Made by a program: the position numbers and the translations under genes. A model generated the notes under the pieces. That model was not told the DNA's origin. It ran no database searches and was given only the letters and a program-made list of their open reading frames with translations. A stretch of 8,743 bases of DNA from Bacteroidales bacterium UBA1800 (GTDB taxonomy: Bacteria; Bacteroidota; Bacteroidia; Bacteroidales; VadinHA17): contig DCFQ01000061.1 of NCBI GenBank assembly GCA_002319915.1, positions 6,549 through 15,291 on the forward strand, read 5' to 3'. Every line of letters starts with the position of its first letter. The stretch's first letter is position 1. Of the stretch, positions 1 through 5,665 are shown in pieces.

Positions 1-28
1 CTCACAACTCACCACTCACAACTCAAAC
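1..28. repeat. Heptanucleotide tandem repeat, four degenerate copies, cut by window edge
   Basis: The first 28 bases read as four consecutive 7-base units: CTCACAA, CTCACCA, CTCACAA, CTCAAAC. On the other strand the unit is TTGTGAG. The array starts at the window edge, so it may continue to the left. It ends about 20 bases past the stop codon of the PurF-like gene, outside any reading frame I can support. Confidence 0.6.
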
Positions 29-46
29 TCCCGCTCCCAGCACTTT

Positions 47-1450
47 TCAACAGTAGCTCGACCCGTCCCAGCAGTGAGTGCAGAGCTTCTCCTTTGGAAG
101 GCCGATGGCTTCCACCAGATCGTCAAGCCTTTGGTATATCAGGCTGTCGAGTCCCAATGTCTCGGCTATCTTTTCAATCATCTTCTTATGTTTTTCCGAA
201 TCCGGATCGGAGTACTCATTCAGGTCGGAGGTCTCACCCTCAATCTGCCGGATTGCCTTTCGGCCCGCCAGCTCAAAGGGTGATCTCGACTGAGAAAAAT
301 TAAGGAATTCGCACGGGTACAGAAGAGGCGGGCACGCTATCCTCATATGCACTTCCTTTGCCCCGGTCCGGTGAAGGTCGATGGTATTGTCTTTTAACTG
401 TGTACCCCTGACGATGCTGTCGTCAAGGAAGACCATCCTCTTGCCGTCGATGATCGCCTTGTTGGGGATCAGCTTCATCCTCGCAACCAGGTCGCGCTGC
501 TGCTGGTTCTGTGGCATAAAGCTCCTCGGCCAGGTGGGTGTGTATTTCGAATAGGCCCGCTTGTAGGGGATCCCCTTTTCGTTCCCGTAACCTATTGCAT
601 GGCCGATCCCGGAATCAGGGATGCCACAGACAAAGTCTGCCTCCACATTGTCCCGCTTTGCCAGTGCAGCTCCGCATCTGTTGCGGCATTCGTCAACATT
701 GATGCCTTCATAGTATGAAGGGGGGTAACCGTAGTAAACCCACAGGAAAGCGCAAATCTGCATTTTATCGCCGGGTTTGCGGAGCGTGGTGTAATCATCG
801 GAGGTTAACCGGACTATTTCACCAGGCCCCATAAAATATTCGGTCTCAAAGCCGGTATTGGGGAATGCGCATGTTTCGACCGCCGCCGCAAAGGCACCAT
901 CCTTTTTCCCTATCACCACCGGTGTCCTCCCGAGCTTATCCCTCGCCGCAATAATGCCTTCTTCGGTCAGGATCAGCAATGAGCACGAACCCTTTATACT
1001 TTCGAAAACATATTCAATACCGGAAACAAAGTCATCCTTTTCACAAATCAGGTTGGCGACGACTTCGGTAGGATTGATGTTTCCCTCGAAATTCTCGGTG
1101 AAATGGATCTTCTTTTCCAGGAACCGCGATTCAAGCTCTTCAATGTTCAGGATGCGACTTACCGTTACAATTGCAAACCGTCCGAGATGTGAATTGAAAA
1201 GGATAGGCTGGGGGTCCGTGTCGCTGATGATCCCCATCCCGGAATTTCCCCTGAGATCTCCCAGCTCGTTTTCAAATTTATTCCTGAAATATGCATTTTC
1301 GAGATTGTGTATCGACCTCCTGAATCCTCTCTGCGGAACAATAAATACCATCCCTGCCCGTTTAGTACCGAGGTGCGAATGATAATCGGTTCCGTAAAAC
1401 ACATCTTCAACACAATCATTCTTAGAGATCACACCGAAAAAACCACTCAT
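47..1450 (-). CDS. PurF-like amidophosphoribosyltransferase paralog with degenerate glutaminase site
   Basis: This 467-residue protein has the PurF layout: an N-terminal Ntn-type glutaminase domain (about 1-225) and a C-terminal type I phosphoribosyltransferase domain (about 230-410). The PRPP loop is intact at residues 340-350 (VFLDDSIVRGT), and IPDSGIGHAIGY at 277-288 is typical of PurF. Cysteines at 233, 373 or 380, 457 and 460 fit the four Fe-S ligands of Bacillus-type PurF. True PurF starts with a catalytic Cys after Met; here residue 2 is Ser. The family's HNGN oxyanion-hole stretch reads TVSR at 96-99, and the GHxRYST segment near residue 73 is also lost. Glutamine hydrolysis is therefore unlikely; use of free ammonia or another PRPP-dependent role is inference. 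I recall similar short PurF-annotated paralogs in Bacteroidales. The start is ATG at 1450. I give no gene symbol because true purF activity is doubtful. Confidence 0.9.
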   Translation of the reverse strand: MSGFFGVISKNDCVEDVFYGTDYHSHLGTKRAGMVFIVPQRGFRRSIHNLENAYFRNKFENELGDLRGNSGMGIISDTDPQPILFNSHLGRFAIVTVSRILNIEELESRFLEKKIHFTENFEGNINPTEVVANLICEKDDFVSGIEYVFESIKGSCSLLILTEEGIIAARDKLGRTPVVIGKKDGAFAAAVETCAFPNTGFETEYFMGPGEIVRLTSDDYTTLRKPGDKMQICAFLWVYYGYPPSYYEGINVDECRNRCGAALAKRDNVEADFVCGIPDSGIGHAIGYGNEKGIPYKRAYSKYTPTWPRSFMPQNQQQRDLVARMKLIPNKAIIDGKRMVFLDDSIVRGTQLKDNTIDLHRTGAKEVHMRIACPPLLYPCEFLNFSQSRSPFELAGRKAIRQIEGETSDLNEYSDPDSEKHKKMIEKIAETLGLDSLIYQRLDDLVEAIGLPKEKLCTHCWDGSSYC

Positions 1451-1539
1451 ATTATTGAATTATAATTGTTTATAATATTGTCGTCCGATCGTAAATTTAA
1501 TCAATGGATTGGATATTTTAATAAATCTAAGTATTTTAT

Positions 1540-1547
1540 TAGCTTTG
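1540..1547 (+). promoter_or_regulatory. Candidate Bacteroidota -7 box (TAGCTTTG) for the coiled-coil protein gene
   Basis: TAGCTTTG matches the phylum's TAnnTTTG -7 consensus exactly and lies 26 bases before the ATG at 1574, which would give a leader of roughly 20 bases. I could not find a convincing TTG -33 element at the usual distance, so this is a motif match only. Confidence 0.4.
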
Positions 1548-1573
1548 CATTATTAATTAAAAACCTCGGATAA

Positions 1574-2479
1574 ATGGCAGACACCAACCTTACACCTCCG
1601 GTAGAGCAGCCCAAGAAAAAGAACGCCCCGATTGCCATGATCTTCACGACCGTCATTCTGGCCGCCGCGTTGATATTTCTGGTTGTCATGTATTTCGATC
1701 AGAAAAACAAAATGGTCGATATGGAAACTACCCTGACCCAGGAAAAAGATTCCCTGGCGAATGAACTGAGATTAATGGCTCACGGGTACGACACTCTTAA
1801 AACTGACAATGATACCCTGATGGCGGATCTCCAGAGGCAGAAAGACAAAATTGTAAAGCTGCTGTCATTGAATGCATCTCTCGTTAAAACAGTCAGGACA
1901 TATAAATCGGAGATCGGCACAATGAGGGAAATCATGAAGGGATATATTGTCCAGATCGACTCCCTGAATACCCTGAATAAGCAGCTGACCGCCGAGAACA
2001 CGAACATAAAACAGCAGATGTCCGAGGTCCAGAGCACGAATGTTGAACTCACCAAGGCCAAGGAAGAGCTGACATCCAAGGTAACTGTAGCGTCTGTGAT
2101 CCAGGCAAAGGATATAACCGCCGTGACCCTCAACAAGAAGAATAAGGAAATATCGCGGCTGGCAGCGATCAGCAAGCTGAAAATATGCTTTACCCTCCGT
2201 GAGAACCCGATTGCCGCCCCCGGCGAAAAAGAAGTATTCATGAGGGTCATAAGGCCCGATTCACTTGTGATCACGACAAGCGCAGACAATCTTTTCGAAT
2301 ACAACGGGAACAAGCTGGTCTATTCAGCCAGCAGGCTTGTGGATTACATGAACCAGGATATCGAAATGTGCATTTTCCTGGACAATACCGGCGATTTTGT
2401 CGTAGGGACCTATAATGTGGAGCTGTACCTTGAGAACAACATTATCGGGCGCACTACATTTACCCTTGCCAAAAGATAG
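1574..2479 (+). CDS. Single-pass membrane protein with coiled coil and C-terminal beta-rich domain, function unknown
   Basis: The 301-residue product has three parts. A short Pro/Lys-rich N-terminus (1-18) precedes one hydrophobic helix (about 19-40), with no lipobox or obvious cleavage site. A long polar heptad-like region (about 45-180) is rich in Leu, Glu, Lys, Asn and Gln and looks like a coiled coil. A C-terminal domain (about 200-300) has alternating hydrophobic strands, including KICFTLREN, VFMRVIRPDS, and a YNVELYLENNIIGRTTFTL end typical of an Ig-like or beta-sandwich fold. The lysines before the helix suggest an inside N-terminus, with the coiled coil and beta domain in the periplasm. 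I believe homologs are common in Bacteroidales, but I know no assigned function. It stands alone between divergent and convergent neighbours. Automatic annotation may call such proteins SMC-like because of the coiled coil; nothing here supports chromosome segregation. Confidence 0.88.
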   Translation: MADTNLTPPVEQPKKKNAPIAMIFTTVILAAALIFLVVMYFDQKNKMVDMETTLTQEKDSLANELRLMAHGYDTLKTDNDTLMADLQRQKDKIVKLLSLNASLVKTVRTYKSEIGTMREIMKGYIVQIDSLNTLNKQLTAENTNIKQQMSEVQSTNVELTKAKEELTSKVTVASVIQAKDITAVTLNKKNKEISRLAAISKLKICFTLRENPIAAPGEKEVFMRVIRPDSLVITTSADNLFEYNGNKLVYSASRLVDYMNQDIEMCIFLDNTGDFVVGTYNVELYLENNIIGRTTFTLAKR

Positions 2480-2487
2480 CAGCCTGC

Positions 2488-3615
2488 TCAGGGCAGCATC
2501 AGCTCGGAAATAATATTATCAGATATCATTTTGCCCTGGTTCGTAAGGACCAGGGTATTTTTTACCTGGTTCATCAGGCCATAGTTGATGAATTTAGCCG
2601 ACAGGTTCACGATATAATCGTACCCTTCCTTTTCGAACCTCGATTCGATAAGGTCGAGATCGATCCCCCACATAGTCCGGAGCGAGGTCATGATGTATTC
2701 GTTGAACCTGGTTTTCCTGTCAAGCTCCTCCCCTTCATGGAAATCGGACCCCGAAATCACAGCCTTCATATACTTTTTAACATCCCGCACATTCCACTGT
2801 CTCGAAAAGCCGTTGAATGAATGGGCCGACGGACCCAGGCCGAGATAGTTAACCTGTTTCCAGTAGTTTGAATTATGGAGGGAAAGATATCCCGGTTTGC
2901 AAAAATTGGAGATCTCGTAATGAGTGAACCCGGCTGCGGCAGTCATCTCGATAAGCAGGTTGAACTGGGAGCTGCTCTCCTCTTCGTCAATTTCGGTGAT
3001 CTGGCCCTTCTCCTTCATTTTCCACAAAAGAGTTCCGGGTTCGAAAGAAAGATGATAAGCTGACAGGTGCTTAATATCAAATGTGAAGCTCTTTTCCAGG
3101 TTCGATGCCCAGTCGTGGGATGTGGTCCCCGGGATCCCGTAGATGAGGTCTATCGTCAGATTTGAATAACCGGCCGAAAGTATCTGCTCAAGTGCCGCTT
3201 CAGCCTGGGCGGCATTATGCCTCCGCCCCAGAAGCTTGAGGTCCCTGTCGTTCCACGACTGGATCCCCAGGCTTACCCGGTTGACCGGAGTGGCCTTTAG
3301 CTCCCTGATAAAATCATTGTCGATGTCGTCGGGATTGAGCTCGACGGTAATTTCACAACCTTCTTCCACGCTGAAAATGGTACCCAGCTTTTCCAGCATC
3401 CGGTTTATCAGGTTAACAGGCATCACCGATGGGGTACCGCCGCCTATATAAATTGTCGACACCTTTTCATTCCCAAGATAGTCGCTTCTTTTTTCAGCTT
3501 CACAAAACAATGCGCTGATAAAGTCGCTAAAATCAACAGGCGCTTCAATATGGTAAAAATCGCAGTAGCTGCAGAACTTTTTACAAAAAGGAATATGGAT
3601 ATAAACTCCTGCCAT
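2488..3615 (-). CDS. hemW: Radical SAM heme chaperone HemW
   Basis: This 375-residue protein belongs to the HemW/HemN-like radical SAM family. The Fe-S/SAM motif CxxxCxxC is at Cys11, Cys15 and Cys18 (CKKFCSYC), following the typical YIHIPFC start. The SAM-binding GGGTP is at 58-62, and the HNxxYW motif that marks HemW as distinct from true oxygen-independent coproporphyrinogen oxidase HemN is at 247-252, followed by LGLGPSAHSF. The C-terminal winged-helix-like HemW region (about 300-375) is present, so the gene is full length. HemW binds heme and delivers it to target hemoproteins; older annotations call it a coproporphyrinogen III oxidase. The ATG at 3615 puts the hydrophobic strand and Cys motif at the normal distance. 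The stop lies only 8 bases from the end of the convergent upstream gene, and its 3' coding end carries that gene's terminator on the opposite strand. Confidence 0.95.
   Translation of the reverse strand: MAGVYIHIPFCKKFCSYCDFYHIEAPVDFSDFISALFCEAEKRSDYLGNEKVSTIYIGGGTPSVMPVNLINRMLEKLGTIFSVEEGCEITVELNPDDIDNDFIRELKATPVNRVSLGIQSWNDRDLKLLGRRHNAAQAEAALEQILSAGYSNLTIDLIYGIPGTTSHDWASNLEKSFTFDIKHLSAYHLSFEPGTLLWKMKEKGQITEIDEEESSSQFNLLIEMTAAAGFTHYEISNFCKPGYLSLHNSNYWKQVNYLGLGPSAHSFNGFSRQWNVRDVKKYMKAVISGSDFHEGEELDRKTRFNEYIMTSLRTMWGIDLDLIESRFEKEGYDYIVNLSAKFINYGLMNQVKNTLVLTNQGKMISDNIISELMLP
2534..2564 (+). terminator. Intrinsic terminator hairpin for the coiled-coil gene, inside the 3' end of hemW
   Basis: CCCTGGT (2534-2540) pairs perfectly with ACCAGGG (2549-2555) across an 8-base loop. 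TATTTTTTA follows immediately on the plus strand. It lies about 55 bases past the stop at 2479, so it would end that transcript while sitting in the antisense strand of the last hemW codons. Stem, loop and T-tract all fit a Rho-independent terminator read left to right; in the other direction there is no T-tract in the right place. Confidence 0.65.
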
Positions 3616-3663
3616 TTGACGGATAAACGGTTAAAATTATAAAGAAAATGCAATTCTATTGCC

Positions 3664-3671
3664 TAAATTTG
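3664..3671 (+). promoter_or_regulatory. Candidate Bacteroidota -7 box (TAAATTTG) for the VanZ-like gene
   Basis: TAAATTTG is an exact TAnnTTTG match 15 bases before the ATG at 3687. Transcription would start near 3675, leaving a very short leader of about 10-12 bases. The box lies downstream of the alternative in-frame ATG at 3648, which argues against that longer start. A clear -33 TTG is not visible. Confidence 0.5.
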
Positions 3672-3686
3672 CGACAAAGTCTCGAC

Positions 3687-4064
3687 ATGATAAGGAATAA
3701 TAAGTTCTCGATAATAATTTCTGTGGTGATCCTCTACCTGAGCCTGGCGAATGCAAAGACCTTTGAAAACGCCGGACTGTTCGATATCAAGTACCTCGAC
3801 AAGCTGGTACATTTCGGGCTATATTTCACCTTCACGATCACCGTGATATTTGAGCACAGGAAGTTTTTCTCAAATACTAGGCAGCTGCTTCTGACTGCCC
3901 TTATCCCTTTTGGTTTCGGGGTCCTGATAGAATTTATGCAGGCGGACTTTACGGCCACCCGGACTGGTGACATCATAGATGTTTTCGCCAACACGGCAGG
4001 GATCTTTTGCGCATTGTACCTCTGGCTCGTTATAAGCCCTTATTACAACCACAAGATCAAATGA
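3687..4064 (+). CDS. VanZ-like family membrane protein
   Basis: Starting at 3687 the product has 125 residues and about four membrane segments: near 8-24, 37-55, 66-84 and 96-117. Conserved polar positions of the VanZ-like family are visible: DKLVHFGLY (38-46), with Asp and His at the start of helix 2; EFMQ (82-85) at the end of helix 3; and TRTGDIIDVFANTAG (91-105) leading into helix 4. VanZ is named for a teicoplanin-resistance accessory protein, but single-domain members like this are widespread and mostly uncharacterised, so no resistance role should be read into it. An in-frame ATG at 3648 would add 13 polar residues, but a -7 promoter box lies between the two starts, so I prefer 3687. 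Its last 8 bases overlap the 3' end of the convergent Rrf2 regulator gene. Confidence 0.85.
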   Translation: MIRNNKFSIIISVVILYLSLANAKTFENAGLFDIKYLDKLVHFGLYFTFTITVIFEHRKFFSNTRQLLLTALIPFGFGVLIEFMQADFTATRTGDIIDVFANTAGIFCALYLWLVISPYYNHKIK

Positions 4065-4497
4065 TCACATTTTCAAGTGCATCTATCCTTGCTGCAAGCT
4101 CCGCAATGGTCCTGGTCCTGAACAGTTTTATGATCTCCGACCTTACTTTCGTGTAATCTTCGTGCACCGGGCAAGGTTTCTTGCTTTTCCTTACTCCCGC
4201 ACACGTATCATCGTGAATGATGCAATTGACAAACAGATCCTTCCCGTCAATTATTTCAACAATGTCGTAAAGAGTGATCTTCCCGGGATTCTTAAGCAGG
4301 GAGAAGCCGCCGTTAGGGCCTTTCACCGACCGGAGTATCCTGTTCTTTGCAAGTTGCTGGAGGATCTTGGCCATGAAAGGCATTGGAAGGTTTAGGTCCG
4401 TCGAGATCTGTTTCAATCCGGTGTTTTCGTTCCTGTTCTGCCGGCTTGCCAGGTAAATGGCAGCCCTTATGCCGTATCTGGATGAGTTGGACAGCAT
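4057..4497 (-). CDS. Rrf2-family transcriptional regulator with probable Fe-S ligands
   Basis: This is a full-length 146-residue Rrf2 regulator. The N-terminal winged helix-turn-helix (about 1-70) shows family hallmarks: SSRYGIRAAIYLA near the start, ISTDLNLPMPFMAKILQQL as the recognition region, and GPNGGFSLLKNP as the wing. The dimerisation helix (about 115-143) is present. Cys92, Cys99 and Cys109, followed by PVHE at 110-113, sit where IscR and NsrR hold their clusters, so an Fe-S sensor for cluster status, redox or nitric oxide is likely. The second gap (nine residues) is longer than the usual five in IscR. The targets are unknown. The gene follows rpiB by one base and is surely co-transcribed with it. 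It is not adjacent to isc, suf or nitrosative-stress genes in this window, so I do not call it iscR or nsrR. Confidence 0.92.
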   Translation of the reverse strand: MLSNSSRYGIRAAIYLASRQNRNENTGLKQISTDLNLPMPFMAKILQQLAKNRILRSVKGPNGGFSLLKNPGKITLYDIVEIIDGKDLFVNCIIHDDTCAGVRKSKKPCPVHEDYTKVRSEIIKLFRTRTIAELAARIDALENVII

Positions 4498-4498
4498 T

Positions 4499-4957
4499 TC
4501 AGTACATTTTTACCGGGATCTTGTTTATCCGCCTCAGATGCCTTCCTCCCTCAAAACCGGTATTAAGAAATGTCCTTATGATAAGGTACGCTTCCGATTC
4601 ATTCAGGAACCAGCCCGGCAATGAGCAGATATTTGCATCGTTGTGTGCCCTTGCAAGACGGCTTATCTCTTCATTCCAGCAAAGAGCAGCCCGTATCCCC
4701 GGGTGCTTGTTGACCGTCATGTTGATCCCGTTCCCGGTACCGCAAATTGAAATGCCGAAATCAACCCCCCCGTCCGCAACCGCATTTGCCAGAGGGTGGC
4801 CAAAATCAGGGTAATCAACGCTTTCTTCCGAATTGCAGCCCATATCCCTGACTTCAATGTTTTCATCCTTCAGCATCTTCAGGAGCTTTTCCTTGAGAAC
4901 ATAGCCGCCATGATCGGATGTTATTGCAATCTTTTTGTTTTCCACCTTTATCCTCAA
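4499..4957 (-). CDS. rpiB: Ribose-5-phosphate isomerase B (RpiB/LacA/LacB family), non-ATG start
   Basis: RpiB interconverts ribose 5-phosphate and ribulose 5-phosphate in the non-oxidative pentose phosphate pathway. Counting from a TTG start at 4957 (152 residues), visible motifs are SDHGG (14-18), DYP (48-50), the catalytic-cysteine loop ICGTGNGINM with Cys72, HNDANI with His105, and GGRHLRRINKI (137-147), which ends the family core. The reading frame opens just after a TAA and contains no ATG before residue 28, inside the domain. Initiation must therefore be at TTG 4957 or at GTG 4945, the latter giving VENKKIAITSDHGG, close to the usual RpiB N-terminus. It is the first gene of a two-gene unit with the Rrf2 regulator. 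A weak promoter-like TTAATTTG lies at 4973-4980 on the minus strand, one mismatch from the -7 consensus. Confidence 0.93.
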   Translation of the reverse strand: MRIKVENKKIAITSDHGGYVLKEKLLKMLKDENIEVRDMGCNSEESVDYPDFGHPLANAVADGGVDFGISICGTGNGINMTVNKHPGIRAALCWNEEISRLARAHNDANICSLPGWFLNESEAYLIIRTFLNTGFEGGRHLRRINKIPVKMY

Positions 4958-5106
4958 TTATTGTTATGATCTGCAAATTAATATAATTGATCCATGAAAA
5001 GGAAATGAATATCTCTTTATCTTTTAGCAGGACCTAATTAATTATTATACATAAACATATAGATATTATAATTGTTACAAAATCAGGGTCGCTTAAAGTG
5101 TCCGGC

Positions 5107-5149
5107 AGGTTTTTCAGCACGGATCAACGAGGTTTTTCCGGATCATCAA
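5107..5149. repeat. Imperfect direct repeat, two copies, about 23-base spacing
   Basis: AGGTTTTTC occurs at 5107-5115 and again at 5130-5138. Each copy is followed by a CGGATCA-type core: CGGATCAACG at 5120-5129 and CGGATCATCAAC from 5139. The second copy lacks four bases between the two blocks. A TCCGG motif also recurs at 5101, 5137 and 5157. This is an iteron-like arrangement of unknown function in the rpiB-nadA intergenic region. Confidence 0.4.
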
Positions 5150-5387
5150 CCACCGGTCCGGAGCAGTTTAAGGGAAAATATGTTTATGACCTTATTTCGG
5201 CGGAATGGATTGTTTTTCTCCATTTATTGAAAATTGTTAATAAAACTGTAGAAAAACAGGAAATAAAAGGTCAGAACTCATTCAGATATTAACCATAACG
5301 GAGGATCTTCCCGGTTTTCAGGCTCCGGATAAGGAGTTACAAGAAAATAAAGTCGATCTATGAACCTGAAATAAACATGAAAACTTA

Positions 5388-5395
5388 TACTTTTG
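5388..5395 (+). promoter_or_regulatory. Candidate Bacteroidota -7 box (TACTTTTG) upstream of nadA
   Basis: TACTTTTG fits TAnnTTTG exactly. It is the only full plus-strand match I find in the intergenic region. If used, the transcript would begin near 5400 and carry a leader of about 265 bases before nadA, or make a separate small RNA. No clear TTG -33 element is seen, so confidence is limited. Confidence 0.35.
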
Positions 5396-5418
5396 CTTCG
5401 TCCCGGCTATCAGTAACC

Positions 5419-5440
5419 TGTTATTAACAACTGTTAATTA
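5419..5440. repeat. AT-rich inverted repeat (TGTTATTAACA plus TGTTAAT)
   Basis: TGTTATTAACA (5419-5429) is itself a perfect inverted repeat with a one-base centre. ATTAACA (5423-5429) also pairs with TGTTAAT (5432-5438) across two bases. The spacing is too tight for a stable hairpin, so the symmetry suggests a protein-binding site (regulator or DnaA-like) more than an RNA structure. It lies about 25 bases after the candidate -7 box at 5388. Confidence 0.35.
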
Positions 5441-5665
5441 TTCAGCTAACCGGCTGATCTTCAAAAGCGGTATGTTTTTTGAAATGTTGAAAAGATGTTT
5501 ACCGGATAATGATTATGAAAATCTCAAAGAAAATCTGATTTTTATTTAAACACAATTAACAGGACATATATAACAACATATAGAATTTAAATTTCAATTA
5601 TATTAATATTTTTCCTTGTTGATAATTATATAAAGAGGTGCAAGTTCGAAAGTGAAAAGTTTGTA

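Larger units (their letters stand above)
4958..5665. other. 708-base gene-free, AT-rich divergent intergenic region; speculative origin-like motifs
   Basis: No convincing gene fills this gap between rpiB (minus) and nadA (plus). The flanks (about 4958-5090 and 5530-5640) are very AT-rich; the middle is closer to genic composition. Motifs resembling variant DnaA boxes occur as TGTTAATAA at 5235-5243, TTATTAACA at 5421-5429 and TGTTGATAA at 5617-5625. The last is one mismatch from the reverse complement of TTATCCACA. A weaker TGTAGAAAA lies at 5247-5255. With the long AT-rich block at 5541-5635 this resembles a bacterial oriC, but dnaA is not in the window and the matches are imperfect. The region may equally be a double promoter with long leaders. 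I found no tRNA, tmRNA, RNase P or known riboswitch signature by eye. Confidence 0.3.

Noticed and set aside
858..1382. 174-codon plus-strand open frame opposite the PurF-like gene
   Set aside because: It lies fully antisense to a gene with clear family motifs, and its Ser/Arg/Ile-rich translation is typical of a shadow frame.
1780..2313. 177-codon minus-strand open frame opposite the coiled-coil protein
   Set aside because: The translation looks like a shadow frame with no domain signal; the plus-strand protein has coherent TM, coiled-coil and beta-domain organisation.
2470..2500. GC-rich near-palindrome GCAGCCTGCTCAGGGCAGC at the junction of the convergent stops
   Set aside because: Only five pairs with an internal mismatch form, and no T-tract follows directly in either direction, so a terminator call is weak; the hairpin at 2534 is far better.
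3687..4064. Glycopeptide resistance gene suggested by the VanZ name
   Set aside because: Single-domain VanZ-like proteins are widespread; there are no vanHAX or other resistance genes in the window.
4958..5100. Rrf2/IscR-type operator in front of rpiB
   Set aside because: The AT-rich palindromes here (such as TAATTAATTA) are low-complexity and do not match a recognisable IscR or NsrR site.
5098..5292. 64-codon open frame on the plus strand, starting with GTG, in the intergenic gap
   Set aside because: It has no recognisable family, a GTG start without a ribosome binding site, and overlaps repeats and origin-like motifs. Its length is expected by chance, although codon use is not absurd.
5321..5335. 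Possible hairpin CTCC-GGATAA-GGAG
   Set aside because: The stem is only four base pairs with no T-tract, as expected by chance.
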